Source: Sulfurimonas sp. SAG-AH-194-C21 (lineage in GTDB: Bacteria; Campylobacterota; Campylobacteria; Campylobacterales; Sulfurimonadaceae). Taken from it: 55,174 nucleotides of DNA. The stretch is from positions 1-55,174 of the forward strand of contig NZ_JAEMVC010000011.1 of the NCBI RefSeq assembly GCF_029215985.1, in the 5' to 3' direction. Shown here in pieces: positions 17,412 to 25,731 of this stretch. Below the pieces are notes generated by a model, which did not search any database, was not told the DNA's origin, and saw only the letters and a program-made list of their open reading frames with translations. A program made the translations under genes and the position numbers. Numbering within the stretch: position 1 is the stretch's first letter; each line of letters opens with the position of its first letter.

Positions 17412-18481
17412 TGCTACATTTAATCGTTAAAAATTTTGGAGTTTTAAAAGATATAGATATAAAACTTAATAAAACTAATCTTTTTATCGGTGATAATGGT
17501 AGCGGAAAGAGTGTTTTAGCTAAATTAATTACTGTAGTCACTAATGAAGTACCGGAAAACTTTTTAGGTCAATTTAAAGAGTTTAATATTGATTTTATAA
17601 CGGATAAGACAGTTATATTTTTTAAAGAAGATGAAAACTTATTATTACATATTGAAGATGGTAAATTAAAATATCATCAGCCAAGTAAATATAAAAAAAA
17701 TATACTTAAGCAACTACAAACTAAAAATCCAGATAATAAAACTGTTTCAGAATTAAAAAGTTATATTGGAATACTAGATGGACTAGAGTCCCAATATATC
17801 CCAGCAGAACGAAATTTAATATCAATATTTAACCAATCTATTAGTAATATGGTACTCGCGAAAATACCTCTTCCTGATACACTTTTAAAATTTGCAGGTG
17901 AATATAATAAAGCACGAAAAGAGATTAAAGAATTAAACTTATTAAATATGAAGTATGTAAATAAAAATGGAAATGATGTAATCTACTATGATGAGCATAA
18001 TTATTTATCATTAGAACATAGTTCAAGCGGTATGCAAACAGCTTTACCTATGTATTTAACACTTAAATATTTTTCATTAAGTTATAGTCATATAATTATT
18101 GAAGAACCTGAACTAAATTTATTTCCTAAAACACAGATAGAAGCTATAAAATATATTATACAAACAACAACTCAAAATGATACCTATATTATGACTCATA
18201 GCCCTTATGTATTGTCTATTTTAAATGTACTTATTTTTGCATATAAGGCTTCAAATACTAATAACGTATTAAAAGAAAAAATATCTGCTATCATCCCACA
18301 AGTACAACAGATAAACCCTGATGAATTTTCTGCCTACCTTATTAGAAATGGTATTTCTAATAGTATTAAAGGTAAATCTACTGGAATGATTCAAGAGAAT
18401 ATTATTGATGATATTGGTGGTGTACTTGATGATAATTTTAATGAATTAATGGATATTTATAGTGAGTTTAAGAGTGATTAA
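17411..18481 (+). CDS. OLD/AAA_15-like ATPase, part of a putative two-gene ATPase-nuclease system
   Basis: The 356-residue protein is an ABC/SMC-type ATPase of the kind often found in phage-defence modules. It has Walker A GDNGSGKS (27-34), a signature-like SLEHSSSGMQTALPM (about 198-212), Walker B with D-loop IIIEEPELNLFPKTQ (about 226-240) and an H-loop YIMTHSPYVL. There is no TOPRIM domain after the ATPase, unlike full OLD nucleases. The base composition looks richer in A and T than that of apt or trpB. It begins on the apt stop and overlaps the next gene by 20 nt. Exact family not recognised; RloA/AbiLi, AriA and PtuA are the nearest functional analogues I know. Confidence 0.85.
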   Translation: MLHLIVKNFGVLKDIDIKLNKTNLFIGDNGSGKSVLAKLITVVTNEVPENFLGQFKEFNIDFITDKTVIFFKEDENLLLHIEDGKLKYHQPSKYKKNILKQLQTKNPDNKTVSELKSYIGILDGLESQYIPAERNLISIFNQSISNMVLAKIPLPDTLLKFAGEYNKARKEIKELNLLNMKYVNKNGNDVIYYDEHNYLSLEHSSSGMQTALPMYLTLKYFSLSYSHIIIEEPELNLFPKTQIEAIKYIIQTTTQNDTYIMTHSPYVLSILNVLIFAYKASNTNNVLKEKISAIIPQVQQINPDEFSAYLIRNGISNSIKGKSTGMIQENIIDDIGGVLDDNFNELMDIYSEFKSD

Positions 18482-18971
18482 CAACTTTAATGAGTGCTTA
18501 GAAACTGTAAATAAAACACACTTCTACATTCAAGATGGTGATGACCAAAAACCAGCTTTTATAGTAGAAAACAACGGAGAGTTTGAAGTTACAAATAATA
18601 CAAGCTCACCTATAAATTTTCTCAAAACAGATGCTTGTGTGTCTAGTTCAAATGATAACAAAAGATGTGACTGTGCCATTTACAATGATGATACATTTTG
18701 TTTTATTGAATTGAAGAGTTCAAAAAGAACAAACTGGAAAAGTCATAGAGAAACTGCTGAAAAACAGTTAAAAGCGACTATTTTAGATTTTAAGAATGAA
18801 GATATCGCTAAAAATAAGACTTTAGAAGCATATATGTGCTGTACATCTTGTGATATTGATGGAAACCGCACAAGAATACTAAGAGCATCAAATAGTTCAG
18901 ATGTTCAAATATATTTTAAAGATATACTAAAAACAAGACTATACTGTGGTACAAAAAAGGAATTTAACTAA
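18462..18971 (+). CDS. putative PD-(D/E)xK nuclease-fold partner of the ATPase
   Basis: The 169-residue protein starts with GTG at 18462 (a second GTG lies four codons on). It carries an arrangement that fits a PD-(D/E)xK core: Asp70 in CDCAIYNDD, Glu83-x-Lys85 in [10 protein letters not shown] and Gln102 in a following helix ([14 protein letters not shown]). It is rich in cysteine (C12, C59, C69, C71, C80 and YMCCTSCD), so a metal or redox role is also possible. The overlap of 20 nt with the ATPase gene points to a joint function. Assignment rests on motif spacing only; I know no named family for it. Confidence 0.7.
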   Translation: MSLRVINNFNECLETVNKTHFYIQDGDDQKPAFIVENNGEFEVTNNTSSPINFLKTDACVSSSNDNKRCDCAIYNDDTFCFIELKSSKRTNWKSHRETAEKQLKATILDFKNEDIAKNKTLEAYMCCTSCDIDGNRTRILRASNSSDVQIYFKDILKTRLYCGTKKEFN

Positions 18972-18972
18972 A

Positions 18973-20178
18973 ATGAATGATTATATCCCGTCCCCCTCAA
19001 AATACGATCCAGATGAGAATGGACACTTTGGAATTTTCGGTGGACGTTATGTTCCTGAAACACTTATGCCTGCCCTCATTCAACTCAAAGAAGAGTATGA
19101 GTCCATTCGTTTTGATAAAGAATTTTGGAAAGAGGTGCATTACTACTTAAAAGATTATGTTGGTCGCCCTTCTCCACTTTACTTTGCTGAGAACATCTCA
19201 AAAGAGTTAGATTGTAAAATCTATCTTAAACGCGAAGACTTAAACCATACAGGTGCGCACAAAGTAAACAATGTAATTGCACAAGGACTTATGGCTAAGC
19301 GTTTAGGTTATAAAAAAGTTATAGCGGAGACTGGTGCGGGTCAACATGGTGTTGCAACGGCTACTATCTGTGCTTTACTTGGTTTAGAGTGTGAAGTATT
19401 TATGGGTGCTAAAGATGTTGCACGTCAAGAACTTAATGTATTTCGTATGAAACTTCTTGGTGCAAAAGTAAATTCTGTAGAGTCTGGTTCTCGTACTCTT
19501 AAAGATGCGATGAATGATGCGATTCGTCACTGGGTTACACATGCTCGTGATACTTTCTACATTATCGGAACAGTTGCTGGACCACATCCCTACCCTATGA
19601 TGGTAAGAGATTTTCAAGCTATCATCGGTTATGAGGCTCGTGCTCAGATTTTAGAGAAAGAAAACCGTCTTCCTGACCATGTTATCGCTTGTATCGGTGG
19701 TGGCTCTAATGCTATTGGTATGTTTCAGCACTTCTTAGAAGATGATAGTGTTGAGTGCATCGGTGTTGAAGCTGGTGGACTAGGGCTTGATACTGATAAG
19801 CACGGTTGCTCACTCCAAAAAGGTCGTCCAGGTGTACTTCATGGTCAGATGTCTTACTTACTTCAAGATGAAGATGGACAGATTTTAGAAGCACACTCTA
19901 TAAGTGCAGGACTAGACTACCCGGGAATCGGACCTGAGCATGCTTTTCATAAAGAGAACCTCAGTGTAAGTTATGGTAATGCAACCGATCAAGAAGCTCT
20001 TGATGCTTTTGTGTGGTTAAGCCAAAAAGAGGGAATAATTCCTGCGTTTGAGTCTTCTCATGCAGTGGCCTACCTTAAAAAAATACCAAATATAAAAGAC
20101 AAACTCATCATAGTAAACCTTAGTGGACGTGGTGACAAAGATATGATGCAGGCTAAAGACATACTCAACTTTGACTAA
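18973..20178 (+). CDS. trpB: tryptophan synthase beta chain
   Basis: The 401-residue PLP enzyme joins indole and serine to make tryptophan. I choose the ATG at 18973 ([20 protein letters not shown]); an earlier in-frame start would overlap the preceding gene and add non-conserved residues. The PLP lysine is Lys97 in [10 protein letters not shown]. The phosphate loop is [10 protein letters not shown]. The sequence is of TrpB1 type, which normally pairs with TrpA, yet no trpA is adjacent. Hemolysin III gene overlaps its end by 8 nt. Confidence 0.97.
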   Translation: MNDYIPSPSKYDPDENGHFGIFGGRYVPETLMPALIQLKEEYESIRFDKEFWKEVHYYLKDYVGRPSPLYFAENISKELDCKIYLKREDLNHTGAHKVNNVIAQGLMAKRLGYKKVIAETGAGQHGVATATICALLGLECEVFMGAKDVARQELNVFRMKLLGAKVNSVESGSRTLKDAMNDAIRHWVTHARDTFYIIGTVAGPHPYPMMVRDFQAIIGYEARAQILEKENRLPDHVIACIGGGSNAIGMFQHFLEDDSVECIGVEAGGLGLDTDKHGCSLQKGRPGVLHGQMSYLLQDEDGQILEAHSISAGLDYPGIGPEHAFHKENLSVSYGNATDQEALDAFVWLSQKEGIIPAFESSHAVAYLKKIPNIKDKLIIVNLSGRGDKDMMQAKDILNFD

Positions 20179-20821
20179 TCATAATGGTGCAAATGATTTC
20201 ACTTTAGCCGAAGAGATTTGGCATGCCATAACACATGGACTAGGCTTATTTCTTAGTCTCATTGGTTCAGTTGTTTTAATAGCCTATGCTACACTTAATG
20301 GCTCTATCTTAGCCATCATAAGTTCTTGTGTATTTTCTACTACATTAGTCATTATGTATGGTTCTTCTACTATTTATCATGCACTGACACATAAAAAAAT
20401 CAAACTACTCTTTCAAACTTTCGATCATGCATCCATTTATCTCCTTATTGCAGGTACTTATACACCAATGGCTCTCTACCTACTTAGAGATTCAGCCTAT
20501 GGAATGGGTATACTTATAGCTCAATGGTCAACAGTAGTTTTTGGTATTTATATGAAATTTAAATACCCTAATCGTTTTGAAACACTTTCACTAATTTTGT
20601 ATCTGCTTATGGGCTGGATGATTCTTATAGCTATCTCACCACTTAGAGAAGTCTTAGCTGATAATGGCTTTTATCTTTTAGTAGCCGGTGGTGTAACTTA
20701 CACAGCAGGCGTTTACTTTTATATAAATGATTCAAAACCCTACTATCATGCACTGTGGCATCTATTTGTTCTCGGAGGTAGTGTCTTTCACTATTTGATG
20801 ATTTTACTCTATGTTGTTTAA
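20171..20821 (+). CDS. hemolysin III / YqfA-family membrane protein
   Basis: The 216-residue protein has seven hydrophobic segments and the PAQR/hemolysin III signatures [44 protein letters not shown] and a C-terminal [17 protein letters not shown] with conserved metal-binding His residues. Function in bacteria is poorly known, possibly lipid hydrolysis. The start is TTG at 20171, inside the end of trpB; no in-frame ATG precedes the conserved region. Its stop overlaps that of the convergent DUF4105 gene. Confidence 0.9.
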   Translation: MTNHNGANDFTLAEEIWHAITHGLGLFLSLIGSVVLIAYATLNGSILAIISSCVFSTTLVIMYGSSTIYHALTHKKIKLLFQTFDHASIYLLIAGTYTPMALYLLRDSAYGMGILIAQWSTVVFGIYMKFKYPNRFETLSLILYLLMGWMILIAISPLREVLADNGFYLLVAGGVTYTAGVYFYINDSKPYYHALWHLFVLGGSVFHYLMILLYVV

Positions 20822-22626
20822 AAGAAATAATCAAAAGAGAGAGTATAAGTATTGAAGTCTCTTTCTCTCTTTTGAATATATTCGTAAGAGATAGAGAGTG
20901 CTGTGTTTTGAGAAGAGCGATAATGCTCTTTAGCTGAAAATAACAATTGTGTTTCTCTGTTTGAAAAAACCCTTTGTGATGTTTCAAGGTTAGTTTTAAA
21001 ATTGACTCCTTGATGGAGAACAGCACCACCTACTACACCTATCCCCACATATACATCGGTCTCTATATATGCTATAAAATCAGCTAAAAGATAAAAATAA
21101 TTATCCCCATTTCCCCAAGTGGCACCTGTTGCATAGTTTGCTCTAAAGTCAGTACTCTCACCTAAAAACTCCCTATCAAAACCGACAGAAAACCGCCATG
21201 AAGAGGGTTGAAAGAACTCTGTTCTAGGAGTAAATGCAACGGCAGAGACAATGGTTGCCTTTTCAAGTTCTAACTCATCTTGAGTATAAGAAAAAAGTAA
21301 ATCCATAAACTCTATTTGTGTTCCAGGAAGTAAACCTACTGCAAAGTCATTTATATCATGGTTTGCAGGTCGGACACCTATAAAACCGATAGGCTCAGAG
21401 TTTCTCATACCCGCTTTAACACTTGTACGAAATGAGCGATGTGAGAGCATAGGGTCTACTGGAGTCGGTATTTGTATACTATCACCCTTGCCAAGACCTG
21501 CACGTGCGCTAAGTATCTTATGAAGTCTCTGTTTGTACACACTTTCATTAATGTCTTTTTTGAGATAATCATACTCCACAAACTCAGAAGATGCTTCTAA
21601 AACATACCGCTGCATTTGCTGCGTTTTATCTCTCTTTTGAAGGTATACTTGTGGTTCTAACTCAGCTAAAGCAATTTTAAAAACATCATCTATATCACTA
21701 CTACTTAACTCTTTTGAGTAAGCTTCAAGTTTACTACTTCGTGCAGGTCTATAGTTTTTCTTGAGTACTAAACCCTCATCCAAAGTAGCACGAATACTCT
21801 CAGAGGGTATCACATGAAAAGCAAAGTACTTGCGAAGGTTTAGCCCTTCTCTTCCTGACTCCATAATCCAAAACATCTTATACGAGCAGTTTTTTGTAAA
21901 GAAATAGTACCAAGAGTAAGCCTGCTCAATCTCCCACATATGTCGTACCATCTGCTGCGTTTCTTCCTCTGTAAAGTTAAGCTCATACTCCCAGATATCT
22001 CTCTCTTCTAAGTCTCTATACTCTCGTATCTTTTCATAGTAAGGTAAAAGAGAGTAAGTCCCTTTATACCCACCAAAAAAGCCTTTGTACATATAGAGGA
22101 GTTGGTTGTCACTGTCATCAGACTCAGAAGCATAGTTAAAAGCATAAGAGAGCATGATAGGTCTATCTTTACCATCAATGCGCAAGAATGTATGTCCAAA
22201 CATAGAAGAAGGAGCACTCCCCTGCATAAAAGGGAATACAAGTGTTGCAGAATTTGGTTTAAGCATATCCATAAGAAGATCAAAGTCATAACACTCAACC
22301 GTAGGTAAGTCTTTGAGGCCTAGTTCTTTTTGTAACCAATGTTTTCTAGCTGGATATAAACATGCCGTGGAATTATCATCTAGTCGTTCTTCATTATAGA
22401 GTGCATTTATTGTTGCTTCAAGTTCTCCCTTCGCATTAACTCTTCCATCTTTAGCTAAAAAAAACTTTGGATCTGCGATTTCACTTTTATTCTCGGGCAT
22501 ATGTAAAAGTGTATGCCAGTAAACTGACTTAGAGAGTTCTTTTTCTTGTGATAACTGTATATAATGTTGTGCTGGACTAGCAAAAAGTTCAAATGAAATG
22601 TATAAAAGTAAGAGAAGGTGTCGGAT
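20818..22626 (-). CDS. DUF4105 (Lnb N-terminal-like) envelope protein, start codon apparently lost
   Basis: From the ATG at 22500 the protein has 560 residues, but the open frame continues upstream for over 50 codons with no ATG, GTG or TTG. That stretch encodes a clear signal peptide and mature N-terminus (RHLLLLLYISFELFASPAQ, then HYIQLSQEKELSKSVYWHT). A start at ATC 22626-22624, with AAGG 7 nt upstream, would give MRHLLLLL... and 602 residues. Domain content: a DUF4105 papain-like region with SSMFGHTFLRIDGK (His) and FFTKNCSYKMFW (Cys), then a C-terminal region of alternating strands ending in DYFF, as in outer-membrane barrels. Either a rare start codon is used or the gene has lost its start. 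The start is uncertain. Confidence 0.75.
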   Translation of the reverse strand: MRHLLLLLYISFELFASPAQHYIQLSQEKELSKSVYWHTLLHMPENKSEIADPKFFLAKDGRVNAKGELEATINALYNEERLDDNSTACLYPARKHWLQKELGLKDLPTVECYDFDLLMDMLKPNSATLVFPFMQGSAPSSMFGHTFLRIDGKDRPIMLSYAFNYASESDDSDNQLLYMYKGFFGGYKGTYSLLPYYEKIREYRDLEERDIWEYELNFTEEETQQMVRHMWEIEQAYSWYYFFTKNCSYKMFWIMESGREGLNLRKYFAFHVIPSESIRATLDEGLVLKKNYRPARSSKLEAYSKELSSSDIDDVFKIALAELEPQVYLQKRDKTQQMQRYVLEASSEFVEYDYLKKDINESVYKQRLHKILSARAGLGKGDSIQIPTPVDPMLSHRSFRTSVKAGMRNSEPIGFIGVRPANHDINDFAVGLLPGTQIEFMDLLFSYTQDELELEKATIVSAVAFTPRTEFFQPSSWRFSVGFDREFLGESTDFRANYATGATWGNGDNYFYLLADFIAYIETDVYVGIGVVGGAVLHQGVNFKTNLETSQRVFSNRETQLLFSAKEHYRSSQNTALSISYEYIQKRERDFNTYTLSFDYFF

Positions 22627-22692
22627 GGTTATGCCTTGATAGGAGGGTAAAAAGTATATCCAAACTCAGAAAGCTTGGATATTAGTCAAGAA

Positions 22693-23085
22693 CTAGCTTA
22701 AGCTAGAAATATTACTTAATACTTCACTTGATTTCATCTCTGAAGAAGTGTAGATTTTAGAGTAGTTTGATTGAAGTTTTGAAGCGAATGCTGCTGTATC
22801 TTCAACTTTCATCATAGTAGCTAAAGTATCAAGTGTTTCACCCTGTCCAGCTGCAATTTCTTTTGCAAGTTGGTCACTGTTTACAGAAGCATACTGCTCA
22901 AGTTGTTCTCTTTCAAGAGCTGCTTTACCTTTGTTTGAAGACTTCGAACCTTTTGTTGTAGCTGTACTTTTTTCTGTACTTTGCTTAGAGCTTTTACTCT
23001 GCATTATATCGTCCATTCCGCCTGCATAAACATTTACAATAGATAAAGTAGCAATTGCAAGTGTAGATAATAGAATTTTTTTCAT
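22693..23085 (-). CDS. DUF3015-like secreted small protein
   Basis: The 130-residue protein has a signal peptide (MKKILLSTLAIATLSIVNVYA), a Ser/Lys/Thr-rich low-complexity linker (about 29-55) and a helical C-terminal part (LAKEIAAGQGETLDTLATMM ... FASKLQSNYSKIYTSSEMKS). The motif of an Ala-x-Gly-x-Gly-Glu followed by Leu-x-x-Leu-Ala resembles the C-terminus of DUF3015 proteins, whose function is unknown. It is probably periplasmic. It stands upstream of the DUF4105 gene on the same strand, 66 nt from the presumed start. Confidence 0.7.
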   Translation of the reverse strand: MKKILLSTLAIATLSIVNVYAGGMDDIMQSKSSKQSTEKSTATTKGSKSSNKGKAALEREQLEQYASVNSDQLAKEIAAGQGETLDTLATMMKVEDTAAFASKLQSNYSKIYTSSEMKSSEVLSNISSLS

Positions 23086-23238
23086 ATTTTCTCCGTTTAA
23101 TTATATTAAGATGTGGTTATTCTAAACTAATTGTGCTTAAAATATCTTAAATTAATATAATTTAACCAAAGAAAGTTTTAGCTTGCTGTTATCATACTTA
23201 GGCTATTATTTTTCAAAACTATACATATGGAAAATTTT

Positions 23239-24654
23239 ATGAATATTCAACTACTTAACCAAAATATCTCCGATGCGACGACTGACATATCTTTAGTCTA
23301 TCTAACAGAGGCTACACTTAAAAAGTCTACAAACAAAAAAGCTCTTAAACTAGCAGGATTCTCTGCATCACAAGATAGTATCTGTTTTTTACATGACAAG
23401 AACACTCTTTTTTGTGGTGTTGATGCTTTTGAAGCAGATGATGTTAGAAGTGTATCTGCCGTAGCAATAAAAGCTGTTAAAGCTACTAACTACAAAAGTA
23501 TGAATGTATCTCTTGATGATAAAGGTCTTATCTTCGCACTTGTGGAAGGTTTTCTTCTTGGTGGTTACACTTATGATACATACAAATCTAAAAAAGAAAA
23601 AGTAGCACTTAAAACTATCTCACTTATCTATACAAAAGATGATTATAAGTCAGCTATAAAACTTTTTAGTGATGCTGTGATAGTTGCTGATGCTACTTGT
23701 TTTACACGCGACATCGTAAATACAACTCCTGAAGATTTAAACCCACCTTCTTTTGCTAAACTCGCTCGTAATCTTGCAAAAGAAAATGGGCTATCATGCA
23801 AAATACTTGATGAAAAAGCACTCCTAAAAGAGAACTGTCACTCTATGCTTGCAGTTGGCCGTGCATCTCGTCATGAGTCTCAACTTATCCACCTTACATA
23901 CAAGCCTAAAAACCCTAAAAAGATTATCAACCTCATAGGAAAAGGTCTTACTTACGATAGTGGTGGACTTTCACTTAAACCTGGTGCAAGTATGGTAACT
24001 ATGAAAATGGATAAGGCTGGTGCTTGTGCTGTTCTTGGTATCATTAAAGCAGCTTCTGAGATGAAGCTTGATGTAGAGGTTCATGCTTTTATCGGTGCAG
24101 TTGAGAACATGATAGGCGGTGATGCATACAAACCTGATGATGTTTTAGTAAGTAGAAGTGGAAAGACTATAGAAGTTCGTAACACTGATGCTGAAGGGCG
24201 TTTAGTTCTTGCAGATGTTCTTGACTATGCTCAAGACAAGGTAAAAGCAGACTATATGTTTGACTTTGCAACGCTTACAGGTGCTTGTATGGTTGCTCTT
24301 GGTCAGTACACAACTGGTGTTATGGGGCATTCTAGTCGTCTTAAACACGACCTAAGTAAAGCCTCTTCAAACGCAGGAGAGTTAACATCTTCTCTCCCCT
24401 TTAACAAACACCTTAAAAAGCAGATAAAAAGTGGCATAGCTGACATCTGTAACATCTCTAACAAACCTTATGGTGGAGCTATCACAGCTGGACTTTTCCT
24501 TGATGCTTTTATCAAAAAAGAGAACAAAGATAAGTGGTTGCACTTTGATATAGCTGGTTCAGCATATACAGAGTCTCCTTGGGATGTAAATGTATATGGT
24601 GGAACTGGTGCTGGAGTTCGTTTCATGAGTGAGTTTCTTAAAAATATCAAATAA
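23239..24654 (+). CDS. pepA: leucyl aminopeptidase (M17)
   Basis: The cytosolic two-metal peptidase removes N-terminal residues from peptides. I prefer the ATG at 23239 (MNIQLLNQNI, 471 residues), since GGAAAA stands just before it; the ATG 12 nt earlier (MENF...) has no ribosome site. Metal ligands and signatures are GKGLTYDSGGLSLKP, MKMDKAGACAV and the family pattern NTDAEGRLVLADVLDY. The catalytic domain ends normally. The yqiA start overlaps its stop (TAATG). Confidence 0.95.
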   Translation: MNIQLLNQNISDATTDISLVYLTEATLKKSTNKKALKLAGFSASQDSICFLHDKNTLFCGVDAFEADDVRSVSAVAIKAVKATNYKSMNVSLDDKGLIFALVEGFLLGGYTYDTYKSKKEKVALKTISLIYTKDDYKSAIKLFSDAVIVADATCFTRDIVNTTPEDLNPPSFAKLARNLAKENGLSCKILDEKALLKENCHSMLAVGRASRHESQLIHLTYKPKNPKKIINLIGKGLTYDSGGLSLKPGASMVTMKMDKAGACAVLGIIKAASEMKLDVEVHAFIGAVENMIGGDAYKPDDVLVSRSGKTIEVRNTDAEGRLVLADVLDYAQDKVKADYMFDFATLTGACMVALGQYTTGVMGHSSRLKHDLSKASSNAGELTSSLPFNKHLKKQIKSGIADICNISNKPYGGAITAGLFLDAFIKKENKDKWLHFDIAGSAYTESPWDVNVYGGTGAGVRFMSEFLKNIK

Positions 24655-25220
24655 TGATAATCTATATACACGGTTTTGCAAGTAGTGGTCAAGGCACTAA
24701 AGCAAGACTCTTTAGAGAGTACTTCAAGACTCAAGGTGCTGCGTTTATAGCACCTTCACTCTCTACTATTCCTTTCCTCGCATTAGACACTTTAGAGCAA
24801 CTCATAGAGTCTTATCTAAACCTAAACCAAAAGGTCTCTCTTATGGGTTCTTCTCTTGGTGGGTTTTACAGCATTTATCTCTCTCGAAAGTATAATCTCA
24901 AAGCAGTTCTTATAAACCCTTCTATCTTTCCCTACGATACACTAAGCAAAGTACCCTCACCTATGACTAACTTCTATGATGGTGCTAGTTTTGAGTGGAA
25001 AGAGGAGCATTATGAAGCTTTGAGAAAGTATGAAGTAGCAGAGGTAAACGCAGAGAACTATATGCTACTACTCCAAACAGGCGATGAGTCACTAGACTAT
25101 AAGCATGCAGCACAGAAGTTTTCTGATGCGACTCTTGATATAGAAGAAGGTGGAAGTCATAGTTATGAAGGGATAGAGAGACAGTTTAAAAATGTGAAGA
25201 AGTTCTTACGTTCAGAGTAA
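24654..25220 (+). CDS. yqiA: YqiA/UPF0227-family alpha/beta-hydrolase esterase
   Basis: The 188-residue protein has a short alpha/beta-hydrolase fold with IYIHGFASSGQGTKA (oxyanion region), the nucleophile elbow MGSSLGGFYSIYL, acid in LLQTGDESLDY and His in EEGGSHSYEG. This is the layout of YqiA, an esterase for short acyl or palmitoyl-CoA-like substrates. It is coupled to pepA through a TAATG overlap. Substrate here is unknown. Confidence 0.88.
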   Translation: MIIYIHGFASSGQGTKARLFREYFKTQGAAFIAPSLSTIPFLALDTLEQLIESYLNLNQKVSLMGSSLGGFYSIYLSRKYNLKAVLINPSIFPYDTLSKVPSPMTNFYDGASFEWKEEHYEALRKYEVAEVNAENYMLLLQTGDESLDYKHAAQKFSDATLDIEEGGSHSYEGIERQFKNVKKFLRSE

Positions 25221-25222
25221 AG

Positions 25223-25522
25223 TTACACTTCTTCTATTAGGCATCTAAGAGAAAAATCTTCTTTATTGGCTTTTTCTTCTACTATAGTTGCTTTTGATTC
25301 TGCTATCTCAAATGTATAAATCCCACAAATGGCTTCACCATCGCTCAAAATAACATCAGTAATAGCTTTTGCTTGCTCAAGGTCTTTATGAAAAATCTCC
25401 ATAAGGATATAAACACAAAACTCCCATGAAACATATTTATCATAGAGGATAGACACAAAGTACATTTTAGTTTCAATTTTTGGTATTTTAATACGAAATG
25501 GTTTTTCTATTGTAACTGGCAT
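25223..25522 (-). CDS. ClpS-like adaptor with altered N-degron pocket
   Basis: The 99-residue protein matches the ClpS fold throughout: MYFVSILYDKYVSWEFCVYI, LMEIFHKDLEQA, GEAICGIYTFEIAESK and the C-terminal FSLRCLIEE. ClpS hands proteins with N-terminal Leu, Phe, Tyr or Trp to ClpAP. The residues that grip the N-terminus in E. coli (Asn34, Asp35, Asp36, Thr38, Met40, His66) align with Tyr27, Asp28, Lys29, Val31, Trp33 and Leu59 here, so most are changed. ClpA is not adjacent. It is probably a divergent paralogue that either binds something else or only modulates ClpA. Confidence 0.85.
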   Translation of the reverse strand: MPVTIEKPFRIKIPKIETKMYFVSILYDKYVSWEFCVYILMEIFHKDLEQAKAITDVILSDGEAICGIYTFEIAESKATIVEEKANKEDFSLRCLIEEV

Positions 25523-25581
25523 GCCTTCTCCTCTAATGTAAAATTTTTATGTATTATAGCATTTTCGGAGCTATTTTTTGT

Positions 25582-25725
25582 TTAATACCCTAACATTTCC
25601 CCTTCAACTATATGAAGGGACTCTTTTAACGCAGTCATCGCATCTGTTTTTTTCTCTTGTATCTTTTCTAGTGCTAAAACTCGTAATCGCTCTAAGTATA
25701 TCTCTAACTTCTGCTCATCACTCAT
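25582..25725 (-). CDS. small helical protein of 47 residues, unknown
   Basis: An open frame of 48 codons starts with ATG at 25725, 7 nt after the stop of the ADP-ribosylglycohydrolase gene, and ends with TAA at 25582. AAGGAC, 11 nt upstream, overlaps the end of that gene. The product begins MSDEQKLEIYLERLRVLALE and is almost wholly helical, with charge and Leu spacing typical of a coiled coil. No family is recognised. The tight spacing argues for a real, co-transcribed gene. Confidence 0.6.
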   Translation of the reverse strand: MSDEQKLEIYLERLRVLALEKIQEKKTDAMTALKESLHIVEGEMLGY

Positions 25726-25731
25726 AAACTT

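Noticed and set aside
20643..21029. Minus-strand frame crossing from hemolysin III into the DUF4105 gene
   Set aside because: It spans the convergent ends of two real genes, with no ribosome site or domain.
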